DNA of 64,000 nt from an uncultured Erythrobacter sp. GTDB taxonomy: Bacteria; Pseudomonadota; Alphaproteobacteria; Sphingomonadales; Sphingomonadaceae. The position numbers and the translations under genes were made by a program. The stretch lies in contig CANNBH010000001.1 of the NCBI GenBank assembly GCA_947502815.1, positions 434,001 through 498,000 of the forward strand, written 5' to 3'. This document shows positions 35,971 through 45,971 of this stretch, in pieces. The first letter of the stretch is position 1. Each line of letters begins with the position of its first letter. The notes beneath the pieces were generated by a model. It was not told the DNA's origin. It worked only from the letters and a program-made list of their open reading frames with translations, and ran no database searches.

Positions 35971-37932
35971 ATGAGCGATCAAAACGACCCGAACGAACAG
36001 CCCCCTGAAGGGCAAAACCCTTGGGTCAAACAATTGATGATTTGGGGCGGCATTTTCTTGGCGCTGCTCCTGGTGGTGTCTATCTTCCAAGGAGGCAGCC
36101 CGCCGCCTGATACGCAGATCAGATATTCCGATTTCCGTGATCGCGTGGCGGAAGGCAAAGTTGCCGATGTGCAATTGGGCGAGGACTTGATCACGGGGAC
36201 GCTGAAAGATGAGCAAACCTTCAGCACCATTCCTGTGCCAGGCGATTCCCAGCTAACCGCGCTGCTTGAAGATAACGACGTTACGTTCACGGGTAGAGAG
36301 CGGGAGCAACAAAGCGTATTGCTGTTCATTCTCCTCCAGTCCCTGCCGTTTATTCTGATTCTCGGCATCGCATTTTTTGCCCTTCGTCAGGTGCAAAAAG
36401 GCGGCGGTGGCGGCGCAATGGGTTTTGGCAAATCTAAGGCCAAGATGCTCACTGAGCGCCAAGGACGCGTCACATTTGATGATGTCGCCGGAATTGACGA
36501 GGCTCGTGAGGAGCTGGAAGAAATCGTTGAATTTCTGAAGGACCCGCAACGCTTCTCTAAACTTGGTGGTCAAATCCCTAAGGGCGCTTTGCTCGTTGGT
36601 TCCCCGGGAACAGGTAAGACACTGCTCGCCCGCGCTATTGCCGGCGAAGCTGGCGTTCCATTTTTCACCATTTCGGGTTCTGACTTTGTTGAAATGTTCG
36701 TTGGCGTCGGCGCCAGCCGCGTTCGCGACATGTTTGAACAGGCCAAGAAAAACGCGCCTTGCATTGTCTTCATCGATGAAATCGATGCCGTTGGCCGTTC
36801 ACGCGGGCATGGATTGGGCAATTCTAATGATGAGCGCGAACAGACCTTGAACCAATTGCTGGTCGAGATGGATGGTTTTGAGGCCAATGAAGGCATCATC
36901 ATCATCGCGGCAACCAACCGACCAGACGTTCTGGACCCGGCTCTGCTGCGTCCGGGCCGTTTCGATCGCCAAGTTGTTGTCCCGATCCCAGATATCGAAG
37001 GGCGTGAGAAAATCTTGGGTGTTCACATGAAAAAAGTGCCGCTGGCGCCTGATGTGAACCCGCGTACGATTGCTCGCGGAACGCCGGGTTTCTCTGGCGC
37101 TGATCTTGCCAATCTTGTTAACGAAGCCGCTTTGTTGGCGGCGCGACGCAACAAACGCCTTGTGGCTATGCAGGAATTTGAGGACGCCAAGGACAAAGTC
37201 ATGATGGGTGCAGAGCGCCGATCGATGGTGATGACCGAGGATGAGAAGAAGATGACGGCCTATCACGAAGCCGGCCACGCTTTGGTCAGCATTAATGAGC
37301 CGGCATCAGACCCGATCCATAAGGCGACGATTATCCCGCGCGGCCGGGCTCTTGGTATGGTTATGCGTTTGCCAGAGCGAGATAGCTATTCCTACCACCG
37401 CGACAAAATGCACGCCAATCTGGCTGTGGCCATGGGTGGCCGTGTGGCCGAAGATATTATCTTTGGCCACGACAAAGTCTCCAGCGGCGCGTCGGGCGAT
37501 ATTCAATATGCAACCAGCCTAGCGCGCAGCATGGTAACGCAATGGGGTATGTCGGAAAAGCTGGGCCCACTTCAATTTGAAGAGAGCCAGGAAGGCTATC
37601 TTGGGATGGGCCAAACCGCGCGTCTGATGCGCGGGGCGGAGACCAACAAGTTGATCGATTCTGAAATCAAGCGGCTGGTCGAAGACGGGCTTAAGCGAGC
37701 AGAGGAAATCCTGAAAAAGCAAGAGGACAAACTCCATTTGCTGGCTCAGGCGCTGCTCGAATATGAAACGTTGAACGGCGAAGAAATCGATCAGTTGATG
37801 AAAGACGGAAAGATTGACCGTTCGGATGAACCGCGCGGGCCGACTCCGGTAAAACCGGCACAAGGATCCGCCATCCCCAAGGCCGGCAAACGATTTGGCG
37901 GCAAGGGTGGTGAGGCTCCTCAAGGGGCCTGA
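35971..37932 (+). CDS. ftsH: ATP-dependent zinc metalloprotease FtsH
   Basis: A 653-residue inner-membrane AAA+ protease that degrades misassembled membrane proteins and regulators. Helix 1 is at about 22-40 and helix 2 at about 115-138, with the periplasmic domain between. Walker A is GSPGTGKT (210-217; most FtsH have GPPGTGKT), Walker B IVFIDE (265-270), the SRH region lies in [20 protein letters not shown], and the zinc site is HEAGH (432-436). ATG 35971 has GAAAGGAAT upstream. A strong terminator follows (37962-37990). Confidence 0.97.
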   Translation: MSDQNDPNEQPPEGQNPWVKQLMIWGGIFLALLLVVSIFQGGSPPPDTQIRYSDFRDRVAEGKVADVQLGEDLITGTLKDEQTFSTIPVPGDSQLTALLEDNDVTFTGREREQQSVLLFILLQSLPFILILGIAFFALRQVQKGGGGGAMGFGKSKAKMLTERQGRVTFDDVAGIDEAREELEEIVEFLKDPQRFSKLGGQIPKGALLVGSPGTGKTLLARAIAGEAGVPFFTISGSDFVEMFVGVGASRVRDMFEQAKKNAPCIVFIDEIDAVGRSRGHGLGNSNDEREQTLNQLLVEMDGFEANEGIIIIAATNRPDVLDPALLRPGRFDRQVVVPIPDIEGREKILGVHMKKVPLAPDVNPRTIARGTPGFSGADLANLVNEAALLAARRNKRLVAMQEFEDAKDKVMMGAERRSMVMTEDEKKMTAYHEAGHALVSINEPASDPIHKATIIPRGRALGMVMRLPERDSYSYHRDKMHANLAVAMGGRVAEDIIFGHDKVSSGASGDIQYATSLARSMVTQWGMSEKLGPLQFEESQEGYLGMGQTARLMRGAETNKLIDSEIKRLVEDGLKRAEEILKKQEDKLHLLAQALLEYETLNGEEIDQLMKDGKIDRSDEPRGPTPVKPAQGSAIPKAGKRFGGKGGEAPQGA

Positions 37933-37961
37933 TTCAGCCTATCAGATGACTTAGAAATTCG

Positions 37962-37990
37962 CGGGCGTCGGGCAACCGGCGCCCGTTTCT
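37962..37990 (+). terminator. Intrinsic terminator of ftsH
   Basis: A 10-base-pair stem (one G-T pair) closed by a GCAA tetraloop, followed by TTTCT, lies 30 bases after the ftsH stop codon. It ends before the convergent DUF3667 gene. Confidence 0.8.
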
Positions 37991-38017
37991 GTATGAGGAA
38001 TGCGGATGAGCGCGGTG

Positions 38018-39127
38018 TCAGAATGCACCAAGCAACAGCAGCAGCTGTAGGAAAACGAGCAGGATAAACTGGATCGAAAATAGCAGCGCGAAAAGTCGCC
38101 AAATCGCCGAAAATCGAGAGAGGCTGTATGTCCCTCTTAGCTGCTTATAGATGTGAAGCGGCACGACAATTGCGAAAATACTCCACCCCCAACCCAGCGT
38201 CAGACCACTCGCACCTGCTAGCGACAAAGCGATGAAGAACAGCGACATAAACGCGAGCGAGTAGGTTACAAAAACCGCGTGGTCGTATGCCTTGAATTGG
38301 CGTCGCCAAAAGAACAGCAGCCAAACCGAAGGCAGGGAAAGCGGAATTAGAAGCCAGCTGAACTTATAGCCATTCGCCTGCAATTTATACAGCATCAGGC
38401 TGGGATTCTCGCGCCACTTCTTGGTTACGCCATTGTCGAAAAACTCGTTCCCCGTGAGATTTACGTTCAGGTCTTTTAGGTCAAACTGGCCATCCTCTAC
38501 AGTGACTTCTTCTCCCTGCGCGGTACCCAATAGCCGCTGTGTCACGGCAAGATTGCGCTCAAGGTCCTCTCGCGAGGTGACCACCGTCACGTTGCCCCCT
38601 TCGACCAACTCATCCAATTCGCTCTGAAGCCTTGTTTCCTCAGCCTCCAGGACTTCGACTGAGGCGGCCTCCAACTGCTCGATCGCGTCGTCCGCACTAA
38701 GGTCGGTGGGCGTCGACAGGCCGAGCATTTGAAATACCGCGAACATCGCAAAAACGCTAAACAGGAACATCGCCATTGGGCTGACGAAACGGGCCCGTTG
38801 CCCGTCAATGTATCGCCGCGTTAGGGATCCCGGGCGGAATGTAAGAAGCGGTAGCGTGTGCCACAACTTTCCATCAAGGTGCAGGACACCGTGCAGCAAG
38901 TCATGGCAGATTGCCGTCAGAGTGCGGTGCAGATGCGCCTTTTGCCCGCACTGCGCGCAGTAATTGCCCGACACCGGTGATCCACAATTGGCGCAGTTCA
39001 TTGCAGACACCTGGTCTGGACCTGATGCGCCATCTAGGCCCGGTGTTCGCCCATTGTCGGGCTCAATTGCCCGCCCGACCAATGCCGCTTCCACTCCGGC
39101 ACCAATTCCGTCACCAATTTCGGACAT
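38018..39127 (-). CDS. DUF3667 family membrane protein with zinc ribbon
   Basis: A 369-residue protein. Near residue 45 it has a zinc-ribbon CANCGSPVSGNYCAQCGQ (four cysteines), then a conserved helical block (DLLHGVLHLDGKLWHTLPLLTFRPGSLTRRYIDGQRARFVSPMAMFLF) leading into the first membrane helix. A soluble acidic region of about 130 residues with coiled-coil character follows, then three or four C-terminal helices. This is the DUF3667 layout; the function is unknown. The first 40 residues before the ribbon are variable, so the start could be later (ATG at MNCANCG). Confidence 0.85.
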   Translation of the reverse strand: MSEIGDGIGAGVEAALVGRAIEPDNGRTPGLDGASGPDQVSAMNCANCGSPVSGNYCAQCGQKAHLHRTLTAICHDLLHGVLHLDGKLWHTLPLLTFRPGSLTRRYIDGQRARFVSPMAMFLFSVFAMFAVFQMLGLSTPTDLSADDAIEQLEAASVEVLEAEETRLQSELDELVEGGNVTVVTSREDLERNLAVTQRLLGTAQGEEVTVEDGQFDLKDLNVNLTGNEFFDNGVTKKWRENPSLMLYKLQANGYKFSWLLIPLSLPSVWLLFFWRRQFKAYDHAVFVTYSLAFMSLFFIALSLAGASGLTLGWGWSIFAIVVPLHIYKQLRGTYSLSRFSAIWRLFALLFSIQFILLVFLQLLLLLGAF

Positions 39128-39229
39128 AGATATGGTCCCTTTTGCCGCAGACCACTGCTTATAATGAAGCGATCCGGCACGCCAAGAGCGATCCTAATTT
39201 TAGAGGCGCATCATTGCCGTCGTTTGGGA

Positions 39230-39961
39230 TCAAAGAGTTGCAAGCTTCCGCTCAATCGCGGTCCAAAGCTGCGCAAAGGCTCTAGACGCCGGAGATCGCG
39301 GAGCGAAGGCGCCGACGGGCCGCTGTTCGACGGCGCATTGTTCAATTGCACTGGCCAACGGTACAACTGGCCAACGCGGATTGGCCGCGCGCGCCTGTTT
39401 GTGCAGAGATCGGCGCATATCGATCATCGACATCACGGGCAAAATTGGCGGGTGCTTTTTACCGCTTCCCCGGACTTCTTTGACCACTTGTTCAAATGCC
39501 CGCGCAGACAGCGGCGATGGCGGCAGCGGAACAATCACAAGGTCCGCCGCTCGCATTACCTGTGCGCTAATTTCATTCAGCACAGGCGGGCAGTCGAACA
39601 GAATGCGATCATAATCCTTGCTCAATCCCCCAACCAGCTTGGCCAGCCGCTTCTTCTTGCCGATCTGATCAAACTGCCGATCAAGCGTGCGAATGCTCTC
39701 ATCGGCTGGAAGCAAATGGAGCTTGGAAAAGTCGGTTTTTTGAATCAGCTTTGCGGGATCACGGTCGAGATCAAAGACGCTTTGCGCGCTGCGTTTTTTC
39801 TTTGGGTCAACGCCCAGCAAAAACCCCGATCCATTCGCAGCGTCGAGATCCCATAACAGCGTCTCTCTGCGGGAGATGCTCGCGGCGCACCATGCCAGAT
39901 TGACCGAAAACGTGGTTTTACCCACTCCGCCTTTCACACTGTAAATTGCAATCGAAGCCAT
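39230..39961 (-). CDS. Orphan ParA-family ATPase
   Basis: A 243-residue ATPase of the ParA/MinD family with the deviant Walker A KGGVGKTT (residues 10-17), a switch I region LLWDLDAANGSGFLLG and Walker B DRILFDCPP. No parB, parS or chemotaxis partner gene is adjacent. Such lone ParA proteins position various cargo in alphaproteobacteria (chemoreceptors, carboxysomes, chromosome sites). ATG 39961 gives the usual start MASIAIYSVKGGVGKTT. It is a single gene between two minus-strand units. Confidence 0.88.
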   Translation of the reverse strand: MASIAIYSVKGGVGKTTFSVNLAWCAASISRRETLLWDLDAANGSGFLLGVDPKKKRSAQSVFDLDRDPAKLIQKTDFSKLHLLPADESIRTLDRQFDQIGKKKRLAKLVGGLSKDYDRILFDCPPVLNEISAQVMRAADLVIVPLPPSPLSARAFEQVVKEVRGSGKKHPPILPVMSMIDMRRSLHKQARAANPRWPVVPLASAIEQCAVEQRPVGAFAPRSPASRAFAQLWTAIERKLATL

Positions 39962-40052
39962 ATCTCTAGCCAGCCCTTTGCGCGCCCAATCTATCACACG
40001 GGATCGGAAGCGGACGCGAGTTCTTACTACACTGAATACACCGCGCCCACGA

Positions 40053-40079
40053 AAAAGGCCGCCAATTTGGCGGCCTTTT
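40053..40079 (-). terminator. Intrinsic terminator of rpoZ
   Basis: A perfect 12-base-pair stem with a three-base loop, ending in a run of five T on the minus strand, lies about 40 bases after the rpoZ stop. The mirrored T run on the plus strand would let it act in both directions. Confidence 0.9.
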
Positions 40080-40116
40080 CATTTCGGGACAGATTGTGTC
40101 CCGTATCGTGCGGCAA

Positions 40117-40461
40117 TTAGCCTTCGTAATCGGCGCCAATTGATGTCGAACGAGTCGGAGCGCTCGCCGTAATACGCAGCGCTTCTGCGGATTGGCTGAG
40201 CGAACCGATTTCATCAGCATCATCTTCATCGTCTGGCAGAATTTTCTGCAGGCCGGTGACGAGCGACTCTTTCAATTCTTTTGGTTTAACAGTCTGTTCG
40301 GCCACTTCGCGAAGAGCCACAACTGGGTTTTTATCGCGGTCGCGCTCGAGGGTCAGTTCAGCGCCGCCTGAGATTTCCCGCGCACGCTGCGCAGCGAGCA
40401 AAACGAGGTCGAAACGATTAGGAATCTTGTCGACGCAATCTTCAACGGTAACGCGTGCCAT
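40117..40461 (-). CDS. rpoZ: RNA polymerase omega subunit
   Basis: A 114-residue small subunit that helps assemble RNA polymerase by binding beta-prime. The N-terminal [33 protein letters not shown] and [12 protein letters not shown] are diagnostic. The acidic and serine/threonine-rich C-terminal tail (from about residue 70) is longer than in enteric omega, as is common in alphaproteobacteria. It has its own promoter and terminator; the usual neighbour spoT/rsh is absent here. Confidence 0.96.
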   Translation of the reverse strand: MARVTVEDCVDKIPNRFDLVLLAAQRAREISGGAELTLERDRDKNPVVALREVAEQTVKPKELKESLVTGLQKILPDDEDDADEIGSLSQSAEALRITASAPTRSTSIGADYEG

Positions 40462-40498
40462 CGTGGGCCTCTTAAATTAGAATGTCAGAGAGGTGCCG

Positions 40499-40527
40499 CA
40501 GTTAGGTGCGCGCAGCATCAGAGTCAA
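40499..40527 (-). promoter_or_regulatory. Probable sigma-70-type promoter of rpoZ
   Basis: On the minus strand TTGACT (40522-40527) is followed by a 17-base spacer and TAACTG (40499-40504), 38 bases upstream of the rpoZ start. The -35 box matches well; the -10 box is only partial, as often in alphaproteobacteria. Confidence 0.55.
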
Positions 40528-40610
40528 GAAAATGCCGCTTGGGTGGGTCCCGCGAAATCGACGCGCTGCCTCCGCTTCAAGCGGGGCAGGTCACCATCAC
40601 ATGCAGATTG

Positions 40611-42125
40611 TCACTCGTCGTCCACGCCCCAGTCGGAGTAATCGCGCATATTGGGCGAGGTGAATTTGGTGAACTCACTCTGGAATAGGAGCGGCACATT
40701 GCCGGTGGAGCCGTGGCGCTGCTTTGCCACGTTGACGGCCGCCTTGTTCTTGATCTGCTCATATTGCTCTTCCCATGCGCGGTATTTCTCGACCGCTTCG
40801 GGAGTGCTGTTGCCGTCGGGGAAATCAGGCCGGCTGGATTCCAGATAATAGTCATCACGGTACACGAACCAGACCATATCTGCGTCTTGCTCAATTGATC
40901 CCGATTCTCTGAGGTCAGACAGCATCGGACGCTTGTCCTCGCGCTGTTCAACCGCACGGCTGAGCTGAGACAGGGCGATCACTGGCACGCTCAACTCTTT
41001 GGCGAGCGTTTTTAGGCCGCGGCTGATTTCTGAAATCTCATTGACACGGTTGTCATTCGCGCGGCCCGATCCCTGCAAAAGCTGAAGGTAGTCGACCACG
41101 ATCAGGCCAATATCGTGCCGCCGTTTCAACCGTCTGGCGCGGGTCCGTAGGCCCCCAATCGTCAATGCGGGCGTGTCATCGATGTAAAGCGGCAATTCGG
41201 CGAGACGCTGGCTGGCGAGCGATAGGTTCTGGAAATCATCGCGGCTCATCTTACCGCTGCGCAGCGCTTCCGAACTGATCTCCGCTTGCTCTGCCAGAAT
41301 ACGCGTCGCGAGCTGGTCGGCGCTCATCTCCAAACTGAAAAAGGCCGCTGGTGAGCCGTAGTTGAACTCCCCGCCATCACGTTCCCATTTCAGATGAGCT
41401 TCTGCGCAATTAAAGGCGATGTTGGTGGCCAGAGCCGTCTTGCCCATACCTGGCCGGCCGGCGAGGATGATCAGATCCGAATCGTGCAGGCCCGCAGTTT
41501 TTTGGTCAATCGTCGCAAGGCCGGTGGTCTTGCCAGAAAGCCCGCCGCCCGAATTCATCGCGGCCTCGACCATCTTAATGGCGGTCAGAGCAGCGTCGCG
41601 AAAAGTGGATGCCTCATTTCCGGTCGCCGCACCCTCGGCGACTTTGAACAGGTCTGCCTCAGCCTGCGAAATGCGGTCCATTGGGTCAGTTTCTTCGGAG
41701 GTGTCGAGCGCACCTTCGACCAAACCACGCCCAACGCTGACCAATTCCCTGAGCAACGCGAGGTCGTAAATCTGCTGGGCCAGCTCGCGCGGAGCGAGCA
41801 GGCCAGCGCCATTGGCGGTGAGCTGGGCCAGATATTTCGGCCCTCCCAGCTCTTTTAGCGCTTCATCTGCTTCAAAGTGCGGGCGCAATGTCACCGGAGA
41901 TGCCGTGGCATTGCGTTCGATCAGAGCCAGGATGCGTGTGTAGATACGGTCATGCAGCGGTTCAAAGAAATGGTGTGGCTGAATCGGGGTTTGCAGTTCC
42001 TCGATCACCCGATTGTCAATCAGAACAGCTCCCAAGAACGCGGCTTCCGCTTCCAAATTGGAGGGCAGTTTGCGCGGTGTATCGGTGCCGTCAGAAACGA
42101 GCGTGAGTTTTTCGGGTTCAGCCAT
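40611..42125 (-). CDS. dnaB: Replicative DNA helicase DnaB
   Basis: A 504-residue hexameric helicase that unwinds DNA at the replication fork. The N-terminal DnaB_N domain covers about 20-125 (NLEAEAAFLGAVLIDNRV). The RecA-like core carries Walker A GRPGMGKT (223-230), Walker B LIVVDYLQLL and the LRESGSIEQDADMVWFVYRDDYY motif. No intein is present. It lies upstream of rpoZ on the same strand with 149 bases between. Confidence 0.97.
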   Translation of the reverse strand: MAEPEKLTLVSDGTDTPRKLPSNLEAEAAFLGAVLIDNRVIEELQTPIQPHHFFEPLHDRIYTRILALIERNATASPVTLRPHFEADEALKELGGPKYLAQLTANGAGLLAPRELAQQIYDLALLRELVSVGRGLVEGALDTSEETDPMDRISQAEADLFKVAEGAATGNEASTFRDAALTAIKMVEAAMNSGGGLSGKTTGLATIDQKTAGLHDSDLIILAGRPGMGKTALATNIAFNCAEAHLKWERDGGEFNYGSPAAFFSLEMSADQLATRILAEQAEISSEALRSGKMSRDDFQNLSLASQRLAELPLYIDDTPALTIGGLRTRARRLKRRHDIGLIVVDYLQLLQGSGRANDNRVNEISEISRGLKTLAKELSVPVIALSQLSRAVEQREDKRPMLSDLRESGSIEQDADMVWFVYRDDYYLESSRPDFPDGNSTPEAVEKYRAWEEQYEQIKNKAAVNVAKQRHGSTGNVPLLFQSEFTKFTSPNMRDYSDWGVDDE

Positions 42126-42272
42126 ACGTGCCTCAATGGTCGCTTGCCCCCGATTCTTGCAAGCCTTTGCAAGCGGAATGTTTGTGCCGAATTGTCACGC
42201 ATGCTGTGGATAGCGGGGATTGCGGAGAGAAGTGGGCGTTGAAACGCTTGAAGTGTGCCCGTTTCATCTGCG

Positions 42273-42794
42273 ATGGCGGATATTACAATGGTGACACTCC
42301 CACCCGATTCCGCGAATACGCACCGTATTGCGCATATCGATCTCGATGAAGAGACGATCCTTTGGCGCAATGCCGATGTTGAACAGGAACGCCGGGTGGC
42401 GATTTTTGACCTTATCGAGGAAAACACATTCAAACCCGTTCGCAGTGTGGAGCGCGGGGCAAAAGGGCCATATCGTCTGAAACTGGCTGTGCTTGACGGA
42501 AGACTGGCGATGGAAATTGCCGATTCCAGCGAAGCGCCGCTTGAAACGCTCTTGATCGGCCTCGCCCGGTTTCGCAGGCCGATCCGCGAATATTTCGCCA
42601 TCTGTGACAGCTATTACCAGGCCATCCGCAAGGCTACGCCAGCAGAGATTGAGACGATCGATATGGCACGGCGCGGCATTCACAACAGCGCCGCAGAGCT
42701 TTTGGTTGAGCGGTTGGAAGGCAAGGTCGAAACCGATTTTGCGACCGCAAGGCGGCTCTTCACGCTGATTTGCGTTCTGCATATCAAAGGATAG
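42273..42794 (+). CDS. UPF0262 family protein
   Basis: A 173-residue protein matching the UPF0262 family restricted mainly to alphaproteobacteria: RIAHIDLDEETILWRNADVEQERRVAIFDLIEENTF, then GPYRLKLAVLDGRLAMEI and the C-terminal DFATARRLFTLICVLHIKG. No signal or membrane segment. Its function is unknown. The start at ATG 42273 fits family length; GTG 42255 would add six residues and neither has a clear ribosome binding site. It lies seven bases before the GH25-like gene. Confidence 0.88.
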   Translation: MADITMVTLPPDSANTHRIAHIDLDEETILWRNADVEQERRVAIFDLIEENTFKPVRSVERGAKGPYRLKLAVLDGRLAMEIADSSEAPLETLLIGLARFRRPIREYFAICDSYYQAIRKATPAEIETIDMARRGIHNSAAELLVERLEGKVETDFATARRLFTLICVLHIKG

Positions 42795-42801
42795 GGCAGA
42801 G

Positions 42802-43524
42802 ATGGCGCGCTCCAGCCGAGCCCGTAGGAAGGGCAATTCGCTCAGCCGCTGGGTGCTGCGTTTTATTGCTTTGATTGCGCTCTTGGCGATCGGGTTTTCT
42901 GTGTGGCTTTGGTGGGATATGCGCAGTTGGCGTCCCGACATCGCACATTATCCAGAGCAAGGCGCGGTTATTGCCAGCGGCGCGTCGGGTGCGCGTTTCG
43001 AAACTTTGGCGGCGGTCGGTGCGGATTTCGTCTATCTCGAATTGGCGGGGGCAGCAGCTGTACCCGATCCCGGTTTTGCCAGCCGACTGTCGGCTGCCCT
43101 TGCATCAGGAATGAAGGTCGGGATTGTGCAGCCGTTTGATCCGTGCCTTCGCGCCGATGAGCAATCCGCACGATTTACCCGGATGGTCCCGCGCAATGTG
43201 CAATTGCTGCCACCCGCGATTGCGCTGCGGCGGACAGCGACAGGGTGCGAACCCGCAGTTAGCGACGCTGCGGTGGAAAGCGAACTGATGACATTGGTCA
43301 ATCAGATAGAATTGCATGCAGGTAAGCCGGTGATCCTAAAGCTGGGCACCGAATTTGAGTCCCGTCATCGCACGGCGCGCAGCACGGCCCGCGATCTTTG
43401 GCTGGAACGTGATAGAGCGAAACCCGATTATGCCGGGAGGCCTTGGCTGTTATGGAGCGCCAACAGTCAATTGATGAGCGAAGCGTCCAAGGAGCCGATC
43501 GAATGGGTGGTGGTGCAGAAATGA
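42802..43524 (+). CDS. GH25-like membrane protein, probably catalytically degenerate
   Basis: A 240-residue protein with a positively charged N-terminus and one membrane helix (about 18-38), followed by a periplasmic domain that follows the GH25 lysozyme order: GAVIASGASGARFETLAAVGADFVYLELAGAAAVPDPGFASRLSAALASGMKVGIVQPF, then LPPAIALRR. In active GH25 enzymes the opening strand carries an aspartate and the later strand an LPPxLDxE motif; here the acidic residues are replaced. It may bind peptidoglycan without cutting it. Its end overlaps the cytidine deaminase gene. Confidence 0.65.
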   Translation: MARSSRARRKGNSLSRWVLRFIALIALLAIGFSVWLWWDMRSWRPDIAHYPEQGAVIASGASGARFETLAAVGADFVYLELAGAAAVPDPGFASRLSAALASGMKVGIVQPFDPCLRADEQSARFTRMVPRNVQLLPPAIALRRTATGCEPAVSDAAVESELMTLVNQIELHAGKPVILKLGTEFESRHRTARSTARDLWLERDRAKPDYAGRPWLLWSANSQLMSEASKEPIEWVVVQK

Positions 43525-43952
43525 TCCTTTCCGACGACATTGCAGAGCGTTTGATCAACGCGGCTAAGGAAGCCGGCGAACGGGCCTATGCCCCATATTC
43601 CGAATATCATGTGGGGGCGGCTTTGTTGTTTGATGATGGCGCAATCATCACTGGCAGCAATGTCGAAAACGCCAGCTATGGTCTCGCGCTGTGCGCAGAG
43701 ACGGTGGCGGTTTCGCGCGCCTTTGGCGAGGGGCGCAGGGGCGGATTGCAAGCGGTTGCCGTGACGGGGCCCTTAGATAAAGGGGACGGCAGCTCGATCA
43801 CTCCATGCGGCCGCTGTAGGCAGGTTCTCAATGAAATTGCGCAATTGGGCGGGACCGATCCATTGGTCCTTTGTGTGGGCACCAATGAAGTGCGCAAAAT
43901 AACGCTATCGGATTTGTTGCCGCACGCTTTTGGTCCCGCTCATTTGGATTGA
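43503..43952 (+). CDS. cdd: Cytidine deaminase
   Basis: A 149-residue zinc enzyme that deaminates cytidine and deoxycytidine to uridine forms in pyrimidine salvage. The substrate-binding NVENASYG is followed by zinc and catalytic residues C64, E66, C102 and C105 in LCAETVA and PCGRCRQ, the homotetrameric type. ATG 43503 has AAGGAG eight bases upstream, so the gene starts 22 bases inside the GH25-like gene; an ATG at 43521 is the alternative. Confidence 0.94.
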   Translation: MGGGAEMILSDDIAERLINAAKEAGERAYAPYSEYHVGAALLFDDGAIITGSNVENASYGLALCAETVAVSRAFGEGRRGGLQAVAVTGPLDKGDGSSITPCGRCRQVLNEIAQLGGTDPLVLCVGTNEVRKITLSDLLPHAFGPAHLD

Positions 43953-43963
43953 GCGGTCTCGGT

Positions 43964-44698
43964 TCAATTGCCGAGCAAATCGCCCAGAGCGCCGCCCAAA
44001 TTGCCAACCGGGTTTTTGCGGAACGTCTGCTCTTCATTGCCGATATAGGCGAAGATGCCGTTGAGCCCTTGGTCGGTCACTGAGCGATTGATGCTTTCGC
44101 GGTTTAGACCGGCACTGCGGATAAAGCTGTGTTGGTCGGCCAAACTATCAAATTGGCGATAAACCCCGGCTTGATCGAGTGCACTATCGATAAGCGGTTC
44201 GAGCCGCGAGTGCAGGCGATCGTTCGAAGATTCGCGCAGATATTGCGTGCCGCCGGTATCTTCGCGGATGATGCTGGGCGCGTCGTCAAAGGAAAGATCA
44301 TCAATGGCATCGCGAAAGATCGGCTTGGCCTCGCCCGCAGCGGCTCCGGTTGCATCGTTGATGGTTCGTGTCAGGCCATCCAGCACACCAAGACGGTTGC
44401 CAGCGCTCATCAGCGAACCCAGCAATCCGCTGCTTCGACCGCCCACAATGGGGAGACCAATACGAATGTCTTCGTCACCATAGAAAGTGCCGGGTTGGGC
44501 GAGCTTGTCGAGCGCATTGTCGCTTGCTTTGCCTAGGATCGAGCCAAGGCCCAAGCCCCCTCCGCTGCTGCGTCCGCCAAACAGGCCCTGAGCGCTCGCC
44601 ATGCTAGGGAAGATCGTCAGGCTTGCGCCCGTGCCGATTCCTGCAAGCAAGGCTCTCCGCCCAATCATGTGCCCAGAAAGTTTGCGCGATCCATTCAT
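43964..44698 (-). CDS. DUF4197 family exported protein
   Basis: A 244-residue protein. The N-terminus has a twin-arginine-like signal (IGRRALLAGIGTGASLTIFPSMASA) followed by a glycine- and serine-rich linker. The domain shows KASDNALDKLAQPGTFYGDEDIRIGLP near the front and a C-terminal SVTDQGLNGIFAYIGNEEQTFRKNPVGNLGG, which fits DUF4197. The function is unknown; the protein is probably periplasmic. ATG 44698 has AGGGAGACGG upstream. Confidence 0.85.
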   Translation of the reverse strand: MNGSRKLSGHMIGRRALLAGIGTGASLTIFPSMASAQGLFGGRSSGGGLGLGSILGKASDNALDKLAQPGTFYGDEDIRIGLPIVGGRSSGLLGSLMSAGNRLGVLDGLTRTINDATGAAAGEAKPIFRDAIDDLSFDDAPSIIREDTGGTQYLRESSNDRLHSRLEPLIDSALDQAGVYRQFDSLADQHSFIRSAGLNRESINRSVTDQGLNGIFAYIGNEEQTFRKNPVGNLGGALGDLLGN

Positions 44699-44783
44699 AA
44701 TCCGTCTCCCTTTGTGTGGCTTAATACCACAGTTTGAGCCGGTTAGAGGGGTAAAATTGTGTAACGCGTCGTCAGCGCAGCAT

Positions 44784-45917
44784 TCAGGCCGTTTCAAGCC
44801 ACTCGGCCAGCGCTGCAAGGCAATCACGCGCCAGCAATTTGCAGCGTTCCGGAGACCACCCTTGTTCAGGTTCTGGGAAATCGGCCAAATCCTTATACGG
44901 CATTTCCAGCGTCATTGCGCAGGCGCCAAAGCGTTCAGCGACCTGATTGGTGCTGATACCCAAATTGGCCCGGCCAGCAGGCGTTTTGGGATAACCAAGC
45001 TTGGTTTGGAAATCGGGTGTACGGCGGTCCAAAATGCGTTGATAGCGATAGAATTGCTCGCCGAGTTCATCGCTCCAGCGCGGGATGCCTTCATATCCTG
45101 CTAGGAACACTGCCGGGATTGCTTCATCGCCGTGCACGTCCATTGCGTAATCCACGCCCGTTTCATCCATGCGGTTGCGGATCGCGAGCACCTCGGGCGA
45201 TTTTTCCGCGCTGGGTTCTGCCCATTCGCGGTTAAGGTTGGTGCCGACGGCATTGGTGCGCAAATGGCCACGCCGCGATCCATCCGGATTACAATTGGGC
45301 ACAACATGCAAACGGCAATGTTTGCGCAAGGCGCGCGCCACGGGATCTGTCGGATCGGTTAGGCATTCGATTGCGCCTTCCATCCACCATTCCGCTTGGG
45401 TCTCTCCGGGATGTTGCCGAGCATAAAGCCAGACTTTGGTGTCGCCTTCACCCATTTCCAACATGTCCAACGGTTGGCCGTCCAACGTTGTTGTCAGCCG
45501 GATGAGATCAACACCTTCACAGGTGGCTGCCTCAGAGATCAGATCGTGATGCCGTTCCATCGAGTAAGGGGCGAAATAGGCAAACCAGCTGATGGAAGAT
45601 GCTGGCGTGTACCGAATGGTGAGCGTGCCATTGTCTTCATGCTTGTCAAAACTGCTGGGGGTGCGCTCCCAGTATTCGCGGTCTTCCGAAACGCAGGCAT
45701 CGTAATCAGGCCATCCGCCCGGAAAGGCGCTGTCATTGAGGCCCGTGATTTTCAGCTCGACCTCTTCGCCGACCGCGCCGGTCAGCCGAAAATGAAACCA
45801 CTGCGCAAATTCGGCCATATGGTCCTTTGGGATGGCCAATTTGGCGGTGCGTCCGTCAATCGACAGCACTTCGATATTGCCGCTGTCAAAGGCAGCGTCG
45901 ATTGCGATTTCGGTCAT
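44784..45917 (-). CDS. M14 family metallocarboxypeptidase (cytosolic CPP/M14B-like)
   Basis: A 377-residue protein with an N-terminal beta-sandwich (about 1-125) and a zinc carboxypeptidase domain. Zinc ligands are H169 and E172 in [13 protein letters not shown] and H262 in AMDVHGDE; the catalytic glutamate is in MTLEMPYKD. The beta-sandwich N-domain and absence of a signal peptide place it with the cytosolic carboxypeptidase-like subgroup, whose bacterial substrates are not well known. Confidence 0.9.
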   Translation of the reverse strand: MTEIAIDAAFDSGNIEVLSIDGRTAKLAIPKDHMAEFAQWFHFRLTGAVGEEVELKITGLNDSAFPGGWPDYDACVSEDREYWERTPSSFDKHEDNGTLTIRYTPASSISWFAYFAPYSMERHHDLISEAATCEGVDLIRLTTTLDGQPLDMLEMGEGDTKVWLYARQHPGETQAEWWMEGAIECLTDPTDPVARALRKHCRLHVVPNCNPDGSRRGHLRTNAVGTNLNREWAEPSAEKSPEVLAIRNRMDETGVDYAMDVHGDEAIPAVFLAGYEGIPRWSDELGEQFYRYQRILDRRTPDFQTKLGYPKTPAGRANLGISTNQVAERFGACAMTLEMPYKDLADFPEPEQGWSPERCKLLARDCLAALAEWLETA

Positions 45918-45971
45918 TTGGGTCCTTAAATTGCAGGATCAGCGGATGGCTGGTCGAAATGATTGGACGCC

